Notes: generated by a model from the letters alone, not told the origin. Shown: positions 17,117-26,335, counted from the stretch's first letter. The stretch is 64,000 nucleotides of DNA from Tolypothrix sp. NIES-4075 (GCF_002218085.1 NZ_BDUC01000001.1:433906-497905), one strand, 5' to 3'. Translations and numbers: made by a program.

Positions 17117-18103
17117 TTAATTACCTCCCTCAACACTGCTATAAACCGGAGGAATGCTGTTTTGTACCATCTTATTCGCTGCGTCTAATAGATACTCAAA
17201 GTAAGTACGAGCAACGATAGATAGCTGTTTGCCATTCGGATAGACCATGTACCAAGTTCGCTTAATGGGGAAGTGTTCTACATCCAAAATAGTTAATTCT
17301 GGTGTGTTTGGCATTAAGGTATGGCGAGATAAAATAGAAATACCTAAACCACCGGCGATCGCTTGCTTAATCGCCTCATTACTTCCCAATTCGAGCTTGA
17401 CTTTCACCTTTATGTCATGTTCATCAAAAAGACTTTGCACAGCACGTCGCGTTCCCGAACCTGGTTCTCGCATAATAAAAGGTTCATTCGCAAGACGTTC
17501 TATAGGAATATTTTTTTCCTTAGCTAGCGGATGATTTGCTGGTGCAAAAACTACTAAAGGATTATCTAGAAAGGGCTGGCAATTCACATCAAGATGTTCT
17601 GGCAGTTGACTTATAATATACAAGTCGTCCAAATTGTTAATCATCCTTTCTAAAATACGTTCGTGATTAGTTACTTGCAAAGATATCTCTATGCCAGGAT
17701 AAAGTTGACAAAATGGACCCAACAAACGAGGTATGAAATATTTTGCTGTTGTAATTACTCCTAAACGTAATTGTCCTTGTTTTAGCCCTTTTAAATTTGC
17801 AACTTTCATTTCAAATTGGGCTATTGTCTCAAAAATTTGACGGCAAGTTGCAAATAATTCTCTTCCCGCTTCTGTTAGAAATAAGCGCTTACCTACTTGC
17901 TCAAATAATGGCAAACCCACCGATTTTGTCAGTTGTTTGATTTGCATTGAGACAGTCGGTTGAGTGAGAAAAAGTTCTTCTGCGGCGCGAGTAAAGCTAC
18001 CATGCCGTGCCGCCGCCTCAAACACCTTTAACTGGTGCAGCGTCGCTTGGTTCAAGGGTAATTCTCCTGTAATAGCAATTTGTCGATATAAATTTAGTAT
18101 CAC
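17117..18103 (-). CDS. LysR-type regulator of the CmpR/CcmR (NdhR) group
   Basis: The protein has 328 residues as drawn. The winged helix starts LNQATLHQLKVFEAAARHGSFTRAAEELFLTQPTVSMQIKQL, so the true start may be up to 15-18 codons downstream. The effector domain has ITTAKYFIPRLLGPFCQLYPG and LELGSNEAIKQAIAGGLGISILSRHTL, characteristic of the cyanobacterial CmpR/CcmR group. That group senses 2-phosphoglycolate, RuBP or 2-oxoglutarate and controls inorganic-carbon uptake genes. Its place beside ccm and ndhF4 genes supports such a role; CmpR versus CcmR cannot be settled by eye. Confidence 0.92.
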   Translation of the reverse strand: MILNLYRQIAITGELPLNQATLHQLKVFEAAARHGSFTRAAEELFLTQPTVSMQIKQLTKSVGLPLFEQVGKRLFLTEAGRELFATCRQIFETIAQFEMKVANLKGLKQGQLRLGVITTAKYFIPRLLGPFCQLYPGIEISLQVTNHERILERMINNLDDLYIISQLPEHLDVNCQPFLDNPLVVFAPANHPLAKEKNIPIERLANEPFIMREPGSGTRRAVQSLFDEHDIKVKVKLELGSNEAIKQAIAGGLGISILSRHTLMPNTPELTILDVEHFPIKRTWYMVYPNGKQLSIVARTYFEYLLDAANKMVQNSIPPVYSSVEGGN

Positions 18104-18368
18104 GTAACACTCATAAATGATAGAGTGTCGCCTACCTAAAAGTTATCAACGATAGTATATAGATTATTCTCTATTATTGCTATTAGAATATTTGTATTTT
18201 CTTTATGTAAGTTAGAAGTTATTATCAGAACAACAAGCAAAGCGTAAGATGCCTTTCAGCCAACGTTGCACACCTTAAAGGTATGTTTCGAGGGGTAGTA
18301 ACTTATGTTCTATTAACATCATCACCATAGGTGTGTACAACGTTTTTTTCAACTTGAGGCATTTATTA

Positions 18369-18597
18369 TTGGTTGTTAGTTGTTGTTTGTTAGTTGTTAT
18401 TTGTTAGTTGTTGGTTGTTATTTGTTAGTTGTTATTTGTTAGTTGTTGGTTGTTATTTGTTAGTTGTTAGTTGTTGGTTGACGGTTAACAGTCAACAGTC
18501 AACAGTTATCCACGCTCCCACTATCCACGCTCCCACTATCCACGCTCCCACTATCCACGCTCCCACGCTCCCACTAACTCCTAACTAATAACTACTC
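18369..18597. repeat. Short tandem repeats: TTGTTAGTTG runs and CCACGCTCCCACTAT runs
   Basis: The 488-base gap 18104-18591 holds the regulator's upstream region and then this block. Irregular TTGTTAGTTG/TTGGTTGTTA units (7-14 base periodicity) are followed by a 15-16 base unit, CCACGCTCCCACTAT, repeated about four times up to the ccmO stop. Very similar blocks sit at 22338-22575 between ccmM and ccmL. No gene is seen. Confidence 0.9.
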
Positions 18598-19362
18598 TTC
18601 CACAATTTTTACAGGGAGTTTAGCTAAATCTGGCAAGCCTACCATTTCTACTTCGGCAACTTGTTCTTTTTCCTTGATATTCACTGGCAATCTTAAAGGT
18701 TGACGTTCTTCTATCCAGCAACTTGCTACTGGCAAGGTTTGCTCTAATTCATCGAGTGGTCGAGGAATCACCATCACAGCGTTTAACTCACCAATCCGTT
18801 CTGCCTCAAACATCCCAGCTTCCACTGCCACGGCAACGTTTGCCACAGTGCCGCGAATAATCGCTGTACACAAACCCGCACCGATTTTTTCATATGCTGC
18901 CAACTGAACATCAGCGGCTTTCAACATGGCATCAGCAGCTCCCACCAATGCCGGAAATCCCCGCGTTTCTACCAAACCAATTGCTGTATTACTCAAGCGG
19001 CTGTAGCCGTCTCCAGTAAATTGACTCAGACGGCTAGCGATGGGAAGCACTATATCTAAATTGGGGAAAGGTCGCGCAATTACTAAGCTAGAAACTAGCT
19101 GACCAAATTGTTCAGCGGTTTGTACACCTGATTCTACGGCAAGACGTACATCAGCGATGTTACCTCGAACGATCGCAGTACAGTGACCGCCACCGATTTT
19201 TTCATACCCAACTAAGTACACTCCTGCCGATTTCAGCATCATATCTGCCGTTCCCACTATCGCTGGAAAGCTGAGGGTTGATACTAAACCCAACGCGGTG
19301 TCTTGAAAATTATCTCGACGACGGGATTGGCTGGTGCTAGCACGTTGATTATATGTTTCCAT
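18592..19362 (-). CDS. ccmO: Carboxysome shell protein CcmO (tandem BMC domains)
   Basis: The start chosen is the ATG at 19362, with AGGA six bases upstream; the frame continues to 19407, overlapping nothing useful. The 256-residue protein has two BMC domains: ALGLVSTLSFPAIVGTADMMLKSAGVYLVGYEKIGGGHCTAIVRG-like in the first half and AIGLVETRGFPALVGAADAML in the second. It therefore forms a pseudohexameric trimer tile of the beta-carboxysome shell. It is the last gene of the ccmK2-K1-L-M-N-O series. Confidence 0.95.
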   Translation of the reverse strand: METYNQRASTSQSRRRDNFQDTALGLVSTLSFPAIVGTADMMLKSAGVYLVGYEKIGGGHCTAIVRGNIADVRLAVESGVQTAEQFGQLVSSLVIARPFPNLDIVLPIASRLSQFTGDGYSRLSNTAIGLVETRGFPALVGAADAMLKAADVQLAAYEKIGAGLCTAIIRGTVANVAVAVEAGMFEAERIGELNAVMVIPRPLDELEQTLPVASCWIEERQPLRLPVNIKEKEQVAEVEMVGLPDLAKLPVKIVEE

Positions 19363-19407
19363 GTGATTCCTAGATAATCGCGTATTCTGACAACTTACAA
19401 TTAACAC

Positions 19408-20130
19408 TTACTCAGAGCGATCGTCAGACTTCGGTTCACTTAATGATTGCCTATGTGGAAACAATGTGATCAATAGCCTTTGTACACTCCCTTGCCCATA
19501 AATTTGTGTACCGAAAATGTTCGGGTCAGTGGAAGAGGTTTCTGAGTCCTGAGTGGTAAGTGCTGATTCCTCAGTGATAAGATGCTCTTCTTCATTTGAC
19601 TCTATTTTCCCCGAATTTATCGGCGAAGGAATCTGACTTTGGGAATTATTTTTATCTTTCCCAGTCCCATTTTGTAGAGACGCGATATATCGCGTCTCTA
19701 CATTAACAGAAGCAGGTTCAGTTGTGGATGGTTCTAATTCTTTTGTGTCAATCTCAGTCGGCGAAGGTAAGGCAACACGCACAGTGGTGTCTCCCAAAAC
19801 TGAACCGGGTGCAACTACTTGCCCTGGCTCCACCGAACAGTTAAAAACTGTTGTTGCTGAACCAATGCAAGCATTTACTCCTATTCTACCTGCACCAACC
19901 ATTAAAAAACCGGCTCCCAGGCTTACTCCTGCTTCTATTTCTATTATTCCTGTACTGACTTGAAGAATTGACCCCATGCCAATACAGACACCAGGACCGA
20001 TGACGATTTTGCTGTTTGTAGCCGCTTGGAGTATGACCCCTGGTGCAATTACCGCACTCGGATGAACAATCACCTCGCCACTAATATGAGAATTAAAGTT
20101 GGTATCAAGGCGCAGTGGCGGCACAGACAT
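19408..20130 (-). CDS. ccmN: Carboxysome assembly protein CcmN
   Basis: The protein has 240 residues. Residues about 8-120 form a left-handed beta-helix of hexapeptide repeats (VIVHPSAVIAPGVILQA...GVSLGAGFLMVGAG). A polar linker of about 90 residues follows, then a C-terminal amphipathic encapsulation peptide (IYGQGSVQRLLITLFPHRQSL), which docks to shell proteins while the beta-helix binds CcmM. The linker contains a translated 28-bp perfect palindrome (DNA 19674-19701, residues NVETRYIASLQ). The gene is 193 bases downstream of ccmM, and the gap holds short repeats. Confidence 0.94.
   Translation of the reverse strand: MSVPPLRLDTNFNSHISGEVIVHPSAVIAPGVILQAATNSKIVIGPGVCIGMGSILQVSTGIIEIEAGVSLGAGFLMVGAGRIGVNACIGSATTVFNCSVEPGQVVAPGSVLGDTTVRVALPSPTEIDTKELEPSTTEPASVNVETRYIASLQNGTGKDKNNSQSQIPSPINSGKIESNEEEHLITEESALTTQDSETSSTDPNIFGTQIYGQGSVQRLLITLFPHRQSLSEPKSDDRSE
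19674..19701. repeat. 28-bp perfect palindrome inside ccmN
   Basis: It begins GTAGAGACGCGAT and is its own reverse complement over all 28 bases. It lies in the CcmN linker and, with neighbouring codons, keeps the frame open. The intergenic copy at 13458-13485 shows that it is a dispersed repeat and not a CcmN-specific sequence. Confidence 0.93.
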
Positions 20131-20159
20131 AACAGTTGTAACCTTAGAAGCCGGAGAAA

Positions 20160-20320
20160 GTTAGTGGGGAGTGGGGGAGTGAGGGAGTGGGGGAGTGGGG
20201 GGGATGGGGAGACAAGGAGAGAAAGAATTGTCCCCTTGTCCCCCTGTCCCCTTGTCCCCTTGTCCTCGTTGTCTCCTTGTCCTCCTTGTCCTCCTTGTAC
20301 CCTTGTCTCCTTGTCTGTTT
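20160..20320. repeat. Short repeats between ccmM and ccmN
   Basis: GGGGGAGTG-type runs (about 20164-20205) are followed by CCCCTTGTCC/TCCTTGTC runs (about 20230-20312). No gene is seen. Because ccmM and ccmN are otherwise operonic, these would be transcribed as a 193-base spacer. Confidence 0.85.
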
Positions 20321-20322
20321 TA

Positions 20323-22308
20323 TTACGGGCGTTGAATTATTGTTTCTAATACGCGACGCTTGTCTTTGGGGTTAATGCCAATTAAGCGTACATATTCCCC
20401 TTCGTATTCTCTTAGGTATCCTTCTAAAGCGGCGATCGCTTCTCTTTCAGAATTACCCTGAATTTGACCGCAGCTAGACCAAGAACCGGTGCGGAATCGG
20501 CGCTGGTCTACGTGTTCGACGCTGATTTTGCTACCTTGATTTCTCAACTGCCGCAGTTGGTCTACCACTTCTGAGCTTAACCGGGTGCTGGTCGCTGTAT
20601 TTGACGTTTTAGAAGTGCTAAAACGACTTGCCTCGATCTGGTTATCGCTAGGGCTAGGCTGTGCTACACTGTCATCCGGTCTTTGGATAATGCTTTCTAA
20701 AACTCGTTTTTTCGCTTTTGGTTCGATGCCAATTAAGCGCACATATTCCCCTTGGTATTCTCTAAGGTATCCTTCCAAAGCGGCGATCGCTTCTCTTTCT
20801 GAATTACCCTGAATTTGACCGCAGCTAGACCAAGAACCTGTACGGAATCGGCGCTTGTCTACGTGTTCGGCGCTGATTTTGCTACCTTGATTGATTAGTT
20901 GCCGCAGTTGGTCTATTACCTCTGGGCTTAAGCGAGTGCTTGTGGCAGTGGAAGTCCTGCTCTTTGAAGAGCTACTTGCGACAAACTTATTACCGCTACC
21001 TTCAGCTACATTACCATCCGGTCTTTGGATAATGCTTTCCAAAACCCGCTTTCTGGCTTTTGGTTCAATTCCGACTAACCGAACGTACTCGCCGGTGTGT
21101 GAAGCTACACAAGCTTCCAAAGCGGAAATTACTTCTTTTTCATTACTGGAAGCAATGGGAGTGCAACTTTGCCAAGAACCGGTACGGAATCGTCTTTTAT
21201 CTACGTGTTCCATGCCAATTTTGTAACCACCAGCTAAAAGTTGGCGTACTTGCTCGATCGCTTCACCACTTAATGTAGAACTGCCATTATAGCTGCTAGC
21301 ACCGGAAGAACTAGCACTTTTTACACCTAATTTAGGTGTTGTACCATTTTGAACAACACCATCTGGTCTTTGGATGATAGTTTCTAATACGCGGCGCTTG
21401 CCTTTGGGGTCAATACCAAATAGGCGAACAAACTCACCACTGTGTTCGGCTAGACAGCTTTCTAAGGCAGCGATCGCTTCACTGGTAGAATTAGTTGCGA
21501 TCGGACTACAGCTAGCCCACGAACCAGTACGGAACCGCCGCGCATCTACGTGTTCCGTACCAATTTGATACCCTTGTTCTAAAAGATGCCGCACTTGTTG
21601 CACCGTTTCAGAACTCAAGTTAGAACTTGATACAGATCCGTTGCCGCTGTAGCCATTACTGCCGTTGGTTTTATATGAACTAGTCATTTCATTCCGAATG
21701 TTTTTAATACATTTGTTATCCGCAGCACAGAGATAACCCGATCTCAGTGCTTGATTTATACCTACCACATGATGAGAAAATTCCCTGTCCTGAACTTGCA
21801 CATCTGGTAAGCGATCGGCTTGCTGCTGGTTAGTAATTATCGCTCCCGAAGGGACATATTTTCCCGGTGGAATTTCTACATCTTGAATCAAAGCGTGCAT
21901 CATAACGATGCAACCATTTCCTACCCTGGCGTTAAACACCGTGGAGCGAAAACCAATAAAGCAATCGTCCCCTACGTATGCAGGTCCGTGAATTAAAGCC
22001 ATGTGGGTAATGGAAGCATTCTTGCCAATCCATACCGAGTATTGATTGTCATCATCACCAATTACTCTGCCTTGCTCTAACCCGTGAATCACAACACCAT
22101 CTTGAAGATTGGTGTTCTCACTGATATTGAAAGGCGTACCTTCATCAGCTCTAATTGAAGTTCCCGGAGCGACGATTACATTTGCACCAATCCGCACGTC
22201 CCCAATAACGTTAGAAAATGGATGGATATACGCTGTTGCATCTATATTTGGCTCTGCCAAATTTCTTGACCACGGGGTTGGGGGAGCCGCTGTGCTGCGG
22301 ACTGCCAT
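20323..22308 (-). CDS. ccmM: Carboxysome core protein CcmM (gamma-carbonic anhydrase domain plus four SSUL domains)
   Basis: The protein has 661 residues. Residues about 20-200 are a gamma-carbonic anhydrase beta-helix ending in LCAADNKC, which has the two cysteines associated with redox activation. Four Rubisco-small-subunit-like modules follow (starting about 228, 345, 460 and 575), each with EHVD-x-RRFRTGSW and RVLE(S/T)IIQRP. They crosslink Rubisco inside the carboxysome. An internal ATG at residue 208 (DNA 21687), with GGAA upstream, could give the short SSUL-only form. Modules 3 and 4 are nearly identical, suggesting recent duplication or conversion. Confidence 0.97.
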   Translation of the reverse strand: MAVRSTAAPPTPWSRNLAEPNIDATAYIHPFSNVIGDVRIGANVIVAPGTSIRADEGTPFNISENTNLQDGVVIHGLEQGRVIGDDDNQYSVWIGKNASITHMALIHGPAYVGDDCFIGFRSTVFNARVGNGCIVMMHALIQDVEIPPGKYVPSGAIITNQQQADRLPDVQVQDREFSHHVVGINQALRSGYLCAADNKCIKNIRNEMTSSYKTNGSNGYSGNGSVSSSNLSSETVQQVRHLLEQGYQIGTEHVDARRFRTGSWASCSPIATNSTSEAIAALESCLAEHSGEFVRLFGIDPKGKRRVLETIIQRPDGVVQNGTTPKLGVKSASSSGASSYNGSSTLSGEAIEQVRQLLAGGYKIGMEHVDKRRFRTGSWQSCTPIASSNEKEVISALEACVASHTGEYVRLVGIEPKARKRVLESIIQRPDGNVAEGSGNKFVASSSSKSRTSTATSTRLSPEVIDQLRQLINQGSKISAEHVDKRRFRTGSWSSCGQIQGNSEREAIAALEGYLREYQGEYVRLIGIEPKAKKRVLESIIQRPDDSVAQPSPSDNQIEASRFSTSKTSNTATSTRLSSEVVDQLRQLRNQGSKISVEHVDQRRFRTGSWSSCGQIQGNSEREAIAALEGYLREYEGEYVRLIGINPKDKRRVLETIIQRP

Positions 22309-22337
22309 TCTAGATTCCTCCTAACTTAAGCTTTTTG

Positions 22338-22575
22338 TCATTTGTTGGTAGTTAGTTGTTAGTTGTTAGTTGATATTTGTTAGTTTTTCTACTAACTACG
22401 CTTCCACGCTTCCACTAACTACGCTCCCACGCTTCCACTGACTCTTGACTGTTAATATTTGTTAGTTGTTAGTTGATATTTGTTAGTTGATAGTTGTTAG
22501 TTTTTTTACTAACTACGCTTTCACTAACCACTATCTACGCTCCCACTAACTACGCTCCCACGCTCCCACTGACTC
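22338..22575. repeat. Short tandem repeats between ccmL and ccmM
   Basis: GTTAGTTGTTAGTTGATA-type runs alternate with ACTACGCTCCCACGCTTCCAC-like units. They are related to the block at 18369-18597 at the other end of the ccm genes. The ccmL-ccmM gap is 271 bases and holds no gene. Confidence 0.88.
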
Positions 22576-22579
22576 TTGA

Positions 22580-22882
22580 TTACCGATATTGATCTTTTTT
22601 GCCGTAAACAAGGCGATCTTCTACATAAACAGTATCAATTATCGCGACTACGGCTGCATCTACCGGACGCTGTTCATTGCCCAGAACTTGACGTGCCGCA
22701 CTGCCACGACTGATAAGCACCCACTCATCGAATCCAGCACCGACACTATCAGCTGCCACCTCATATTCTGGCAAAATTTGTCCTTCTTCATTTATTAACT
22801 GCAACAACAGTAGTTTGACACCTCTAAGACTTGGGTCTTTTTGTGTACTAACTACTGTGCCGCGAACTTTGGCAAGTTGCAT
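22580..22882 (-). CDS. ccmL: Carboxysome vertex protein CcmL
   Basis: The 100-residue protein of the EutN/CcmL family opens MQLAKVRGTVVSTQKDPSLRGVKLLLLQ and carries DSVGAGFDEWVLISRGSAAR before PVDAAVVAIID. It forms pentamers that close the icosahedral vertices of the shell. It starts eight bases after the ccmK1 stop, so the two are tightly coupled. Confidence 0.97.
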   Translation of the reverse strand: MQLAKVRGTVVSTQKDPSLRGVKLLLLQLINEEGQILPEYEVAADSVGAGFDEWVLISRGSAARQVLGNEQRPVDAAVVAIIDTVYVEDRLVYGKKDQYR

Positions 22883-22890
22883 TGTACTCG

Positions 22891-23235
22891 TTACGGTCTT
22901 CTGCCGAAGGGACGAATGGCGTTAACATTCTCCCGGAATTGCTCTACGTCTTCTGTATAACGAATTGGTAGGACATACTCCAGGTTTTCGTGTGGACGAG
23001 CAATGATGTGAGTAGACAGAACTTGTCCCCCATTTACTCGCTTGACTGATTCAACTCCCGCTCCTACCGAAGCTTGCACTTCTGATACATCTCCCCGGAC
23101 AATCACGGTAACGCGACCACTACCGATTTTCTCATAACCTACTAGGGTGACGCGGGCGGCTTTCACCATTGCGTCAGCAGCTTCCACTACTGCTGGAAAA
23201 CCTAGCGTTTCTACCATTCCTACTGCGATTGACAT
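22891..23235 (-). CDS. ccmK1: Carboxysome shell hexamer protein CcmK1
   Basis: The single BMC domain (114 residues) carries AVGMVETLGFPAVVEAADAMVKAARVTLVGYEKIGSGRVTVIVRGD and HIIARPHENLEYVLPI. It differs from the upstream copy mainly in a longer C-terminal tail (QFRENVNAIRPFGRRP), the usual CcmK1 feature. It forms the hexameric facets of the shell with CcmK2. It is second in the operon, 219 bases after ccmK2. Confidence 0.94.
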   Translation of the reverse strand: MSIAVGMVETLGFPAVVEAADAMVKAARVTLVGYEKIGSGRVTVIVRGDVSEVQASVGAGVESVKRVNGGQVLSTHIIARPHENLEYVLPIRYTEDVEQFRENVNAIRPFGRRP

Positions 23236-23454
23236 GCTTTTTTAATCCTTAATTAAGTTTCACTTCGATGAACACAAACAGCTACGCTTGCTGACAATTC
23301 GTCAATAGATGTGTGATGCCTGTTTAACTAGTGCAGCACTAGAAAAATTATTAGACAGTCATAAACAGACAAAAAAGTAGTTTTTATAAGCATTTCTGCC
23401 TTCTGCTTTCCGACTTCTACATAGCTGACTTCACCAAGCGCTGCCTTCTAGCTT

Positions 23455-23763
23455 TTAAGTGCGAAACTGTTCTACAGCCTCGGTGTATCGAATCGGCAAT
23501 ACATATTCTAGGTTTTCGTGGGGACGAGCAATGATGTGAGTTGATAACACTTCACCGCCATTTACTCTTCTGGCTGCTTCAACCCCGGCTGCAACCGAAG
23601 CTTGTACTTCAGACACATCTCCTCTGACAATTACGGTGACGCGAGCGCTACCGATTTTCTCATAGCCTACCAAGGTGACACGAGCGGCTTTTACCATCGC
23701 GTCCGCAGCTTCTACTACTGCCGGAAAGCCTTTTGTTTCAATCATCCCAACTGCAATTGGCAT
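23455..23763 (-). CDS. ccmK2: Carboxysome shell hexamer protein CcmK2
   Basis: This 102-residue BMC protein is nearly identical to the downstream copy over the first 95 residues (PIAVGMIETKGFPAVVEAADAMVKAARVTLVGYEKIGSARV-type core) but has no extended tail. It is the first gene of the ccm operon, with 604 bases of AT-rich divergent spacer before ndhF4. Major facet protein; the central pore is thought to pass bicarbonate and RuBP. Confidence 0.94.
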   Translation of the reverse strand: MPIAVGMIETKGFPAVVEAADAMVKAARVTLVGYEKIGSARVTVIVRGDVSEVQASVAAGVEAARRVNGGEVLSTHIIARPHENLEYVLPIRYTEAVEQFRT

Positions 23764-24367
23764 CGCAGGACTCCTTAAAAATTAATGCAATTACTACTGT
23801 CTGTGGAAAATATTTACGGGAATACTCAGTTTGAGTTGTAAAAGCATTTCCGTTATTAAGCATAGAAAAGCTTTGCGTTCCTGGCAATATAAATTACTAT
23901 AATAGTTTATGATAAGATAGTTTTAAATTTCTTAATATAAATTTATGTGGCAATCTCAGCAATTAAATTACGCAGATTGCTAGAGCAACCACTTATGTTT
24001 TATAATTTTTTAATTACATTTGTTCAATATCAGTTCATAAAGACTGCTATTTCTTCTGCTTAAGAATGACTTGCATTGACGAAACTTTTGCTACGGCTGT
24101 GTTTTGTCCAATTGTGTTGTATATATAAGTCCGGCGAGAAAAATAGATAAAATTATTTAATATATAATATAAAGAGGCGATATAAAATTAAAAGTTAGGA
24201 ATATAGAAATAAATTAAAGTGATGTAATTAGAGATTTATATTATTCAATAATAGATTTTTAGTTAGGTAAATATAAAGGTAAAGATAATAAAGATATTAT
24301 ATTTACACTAAATATTTTATTTTGAATGTAAAAAATAATGAATAATAATTCGTCAAAGGAAATTTAA
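23764..24367. promoter_or_regulatory. Divergent control region between ccmK2 and ndhF4
   Basis: This 604-base, strongly AT-rich spacer has no gene. It must hold the promoters of the ccm operon (minus) and of ndhF4-ndhD4-cupB (plus). AAGGA precedes the ndhF4 ATG by seven to eight bases. TTA-N7/8-TAA CmpR-type sites occur by chance in such AT-rich DNA, so I do not assign one. Confidence 0.7.
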
Positions 24368-26224
24368 ATGAATCAGATTCTCTTCTCAACAAGTTGGTGC
24401 TTGCCTATTTATGGCTTAGTAGGTGCGATTTTAACTTTGCCGTGGGCAATGGGAATAATTCGGCGTACAGGACCAAGACCAGCAGCATATTTAAACATAT
24501 TGACGACTGTATTGGCTTTTGTCCACAGTGTATTTGTATTTATAGATATCTGGAATAGAGAACCAGAAACTTTTACGATCGCCTGGTTAAGGGCAGCAGA
24601 TTTGGACTTATCGTTTGCGTTGGACATTTCACCAATAAGTATTGGGACATCAGTTTTAATCACGGGATTAAGTCTGTTAGCACAGATTTATGCCTTAGGT
24701 TACATGGAAAAGGATTGGGCGATCGCTCGTTTCTTTGCGATGATGGGATTTTTTGAAGCAGCGTTGAGTGGTTTAGCCATCAGTGACTCGTTGTTTCTCA
24801 GTTATGCTTTGTTAGAAGTCTTAACCCTTTCCACTTACTTGCTGGTAGGATTTTGGTATGCTCAACCTTTGGTAGTGACAGCAGCGCGAGATGCGTTTCT
24901 CACCAAACGAGTAGGAGATTTATTGCTGTTGATGGGAGTAGTGACGCTTTCCACATTAGCCGGTAGTTTGAACTTTTCCCATTTATATGAATGGGCGCAA
25001 ACGGCAAACTTAAATCCGCTAACATCAACTTTACTCGGTTTAGCATTGATAGCAGGACCTGCTGGTAAATGCGCTCAATTTCCCTTGCATCTGTGGTTAG
25101 ACGAAGCGATGGAAGGTCCCAACCCAGCTTCGGTAATGCGGAACTCATTGGTAGTAGCTGGTGGTGCGTATCTACTATTTAAACTTCAGCCGATTTTAAC
25201 GCTTTCGCCAGTTGCTTTAAACGCTTTAATAATTATGGGTACAGTTACAGCAATAGGCGCAAGCTTAGTGTCCCTTGCCCAAACAGATATTAAGCGGGCA
25301 TTATCCCATTCTACCAGTGCCTACATGGGATTAGTATTTTTGGCGGTAGGATTGCAGCAAGGAGGTGTTGCCTTAATGTTGCTGTTGACTCATGCGATCG
25401 CTAAAGCACTATTATTCATGAGTTCGGGTTCGGTCATATTCACCACCCAGAGCCAAGACTTGACAGAAATGGGCGGTTTGTGGTCGCGGATGCCGGCAAC
25501 CACCACAGCTTACATCGTCGGTTCAGCCGGATTAGTATCGCTACTGCCATTAGGTAGTTTTTGGGCGATGCTGTCATGGGCTGATGGCTTTGTGGCGATT
25601 AACCCTTGGGTGATTGGTGTATTGTTATTAGTTAACGGCTTAACAGCATTAAATTTGACACGAGTCTTTCGATTGGTGTTTTGGGGTGAGGCGCAACAAA
25701 AGACCCGTCGCACCCCAGAAGTCGGTTGGACAATGGCATTTCCAATGGTATCCTTGACAATAGTGACGCTGTTAGTGCCCGTGATGCTACAGCAATGGTA
25801 TCTACTACCAACTTGGGAAAGTGTCAACTGGTATGTAGTATTGCTATTGCTTGTATCTACCTTGGCTGGGGTAGCTACAGGATGTACAATTTATCTGCAC
25901 AAAGGTTGGTCAAGATCAACAGTACTCGCTTGGAGATTGGTGCAAGATTTATTGGGTTATGACTTTTATATTGACCGAGTTTACCGATTGACGGTAGTAG
26001 GTGCAGTAGCGCTACTTTCGAGGATTTCTGCTTGGAGCGATCGCTACATAGTTGATGGTTTAGTTAACCTAGTCGGCATTGCCACAATTTTTAGCGGACA
26101 AAGCTTAAAATACAGCATTTCCGGTCAATCGCAAGGATATATGTTAACTATCGTTGCGGTCGTCAGCGTGCTAGGGTTTTTCATTAGCTGGTCATTAGGT
26201 CTATTGGACAAGTTGCCGTTTTAA
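24368..26224 (+). CDS. ndhF4: NDH-1 subunit NdhF4 (CO2-uptake NDH-1MS' complex)
   Basis: This 618-residue antiporter-like membrane subunit has about 16 hydrophobic helices. The conserved helix with Glu (SYALLEVLTLSTYLLVGFWY) and the Lys helix (GKCAQFPLHLWLDEAMEGPNPASVMRNSLVVAGG) are present. The latter departs from the respiratory NdhF1 form (VSALIHAATMV) as in CO2-uptake paralogues. F4 is preferred to F3 because the third gene encodes a short CupB-sized protein and because the ccm linkage matches the ndhF4 locus I recall from Anabaena. It couples electron transfer from plastoquinone chemistry to CO2 hydration at the thylakoid. Confidence 0.88.
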   Translation: MNQILFSTSWCLPIYGLVGAILTLPWAMGIIRRTGPRPAAYLNILTTVLAFVHSVFVFIDIWNREPETFTIAWLRAADLDLSFALDISPISIGTSVLITGLSLLAQIYALGYMEKDWAIARFFAMMGFFEAALSGLAISDSLFLSYALLEVLTLSTYLLVGFWYAQPLVVTAARDAFLTKRVGDLLLLMGVVTLSTLAGSLNFSHLYEWAQTANLNPLTSTLLGLALIAGPAGKCAQFPLHLWLDEAMEGPNPASVMRNSLVVAGGAYLLFKLQPILTLSPVALNALIIMGTVTAIGASLVSLAQTDIKRALSHSTSAYMGLVFLAVGLQQGGVALMLLLTHAIAKALLFMSSGSVIFTTQSQDLTEMGGLWSRMPATTTAYIVGSAGLVSLLPLGSFWAMLSWADGFVAINPWVIGVLLLVNGLTALNLTRVFRLVFWGEAQQKTRRTPEVGWTMAFPMVSLTIVTLLVPVMLQQWYLLPTWESVNWYVVLLLLVSTLAGVATGCTIYLHKGWSRSTVLAWRLVQDLLGYDFYIDRVYRLTVVGAVALLSRISAWSDRYIVDGLVNLVGIATIFSGQSLKYSISGQSQGYMLTIVAVVSVLGFFISWSLGLLDKLPF

Positions 26225-26227
26225 AAG

Positions 26228-26320
26228 TTAACAGTCATTGGTAATTGGTAATAGGTAATTATTTTTATCCCCCATTACCCATTCCCCCATTACCCATTAC
26301 CCATTACCCATTCCCCTTAG
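26228..26320. repeat. Short repeats between ndhF4 and ndhD4
   Basis: GGTAATTGGTAATAGG on the left and CCCATTACCCATT runs on the right are partly complementary, so the 111-base spacer could fold. It is probably transcribed within the operon. Confidence 0.8.
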
Positions 26321-26335
26321 CTGGTATGTTCGTCT

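Noticed and set aside
18394..18588. Plus-strand frame rich in LLVV and HAPTI repeats
   Set aside because: Translation of the short tandem repeats; no ribosome binding site and no domain.
20026..20349. Plus-strand frame rich in LSPCP between ccmN and ccmM
   Set aside because: Reads through CTTGTCC repeats opposite the ccm operon.
23764..24367. Specific CmpR/CcmR binding sites
   Set aside because: TTA-N7/8-TAA is too frequent by chance in this AT-rich region to call a site.
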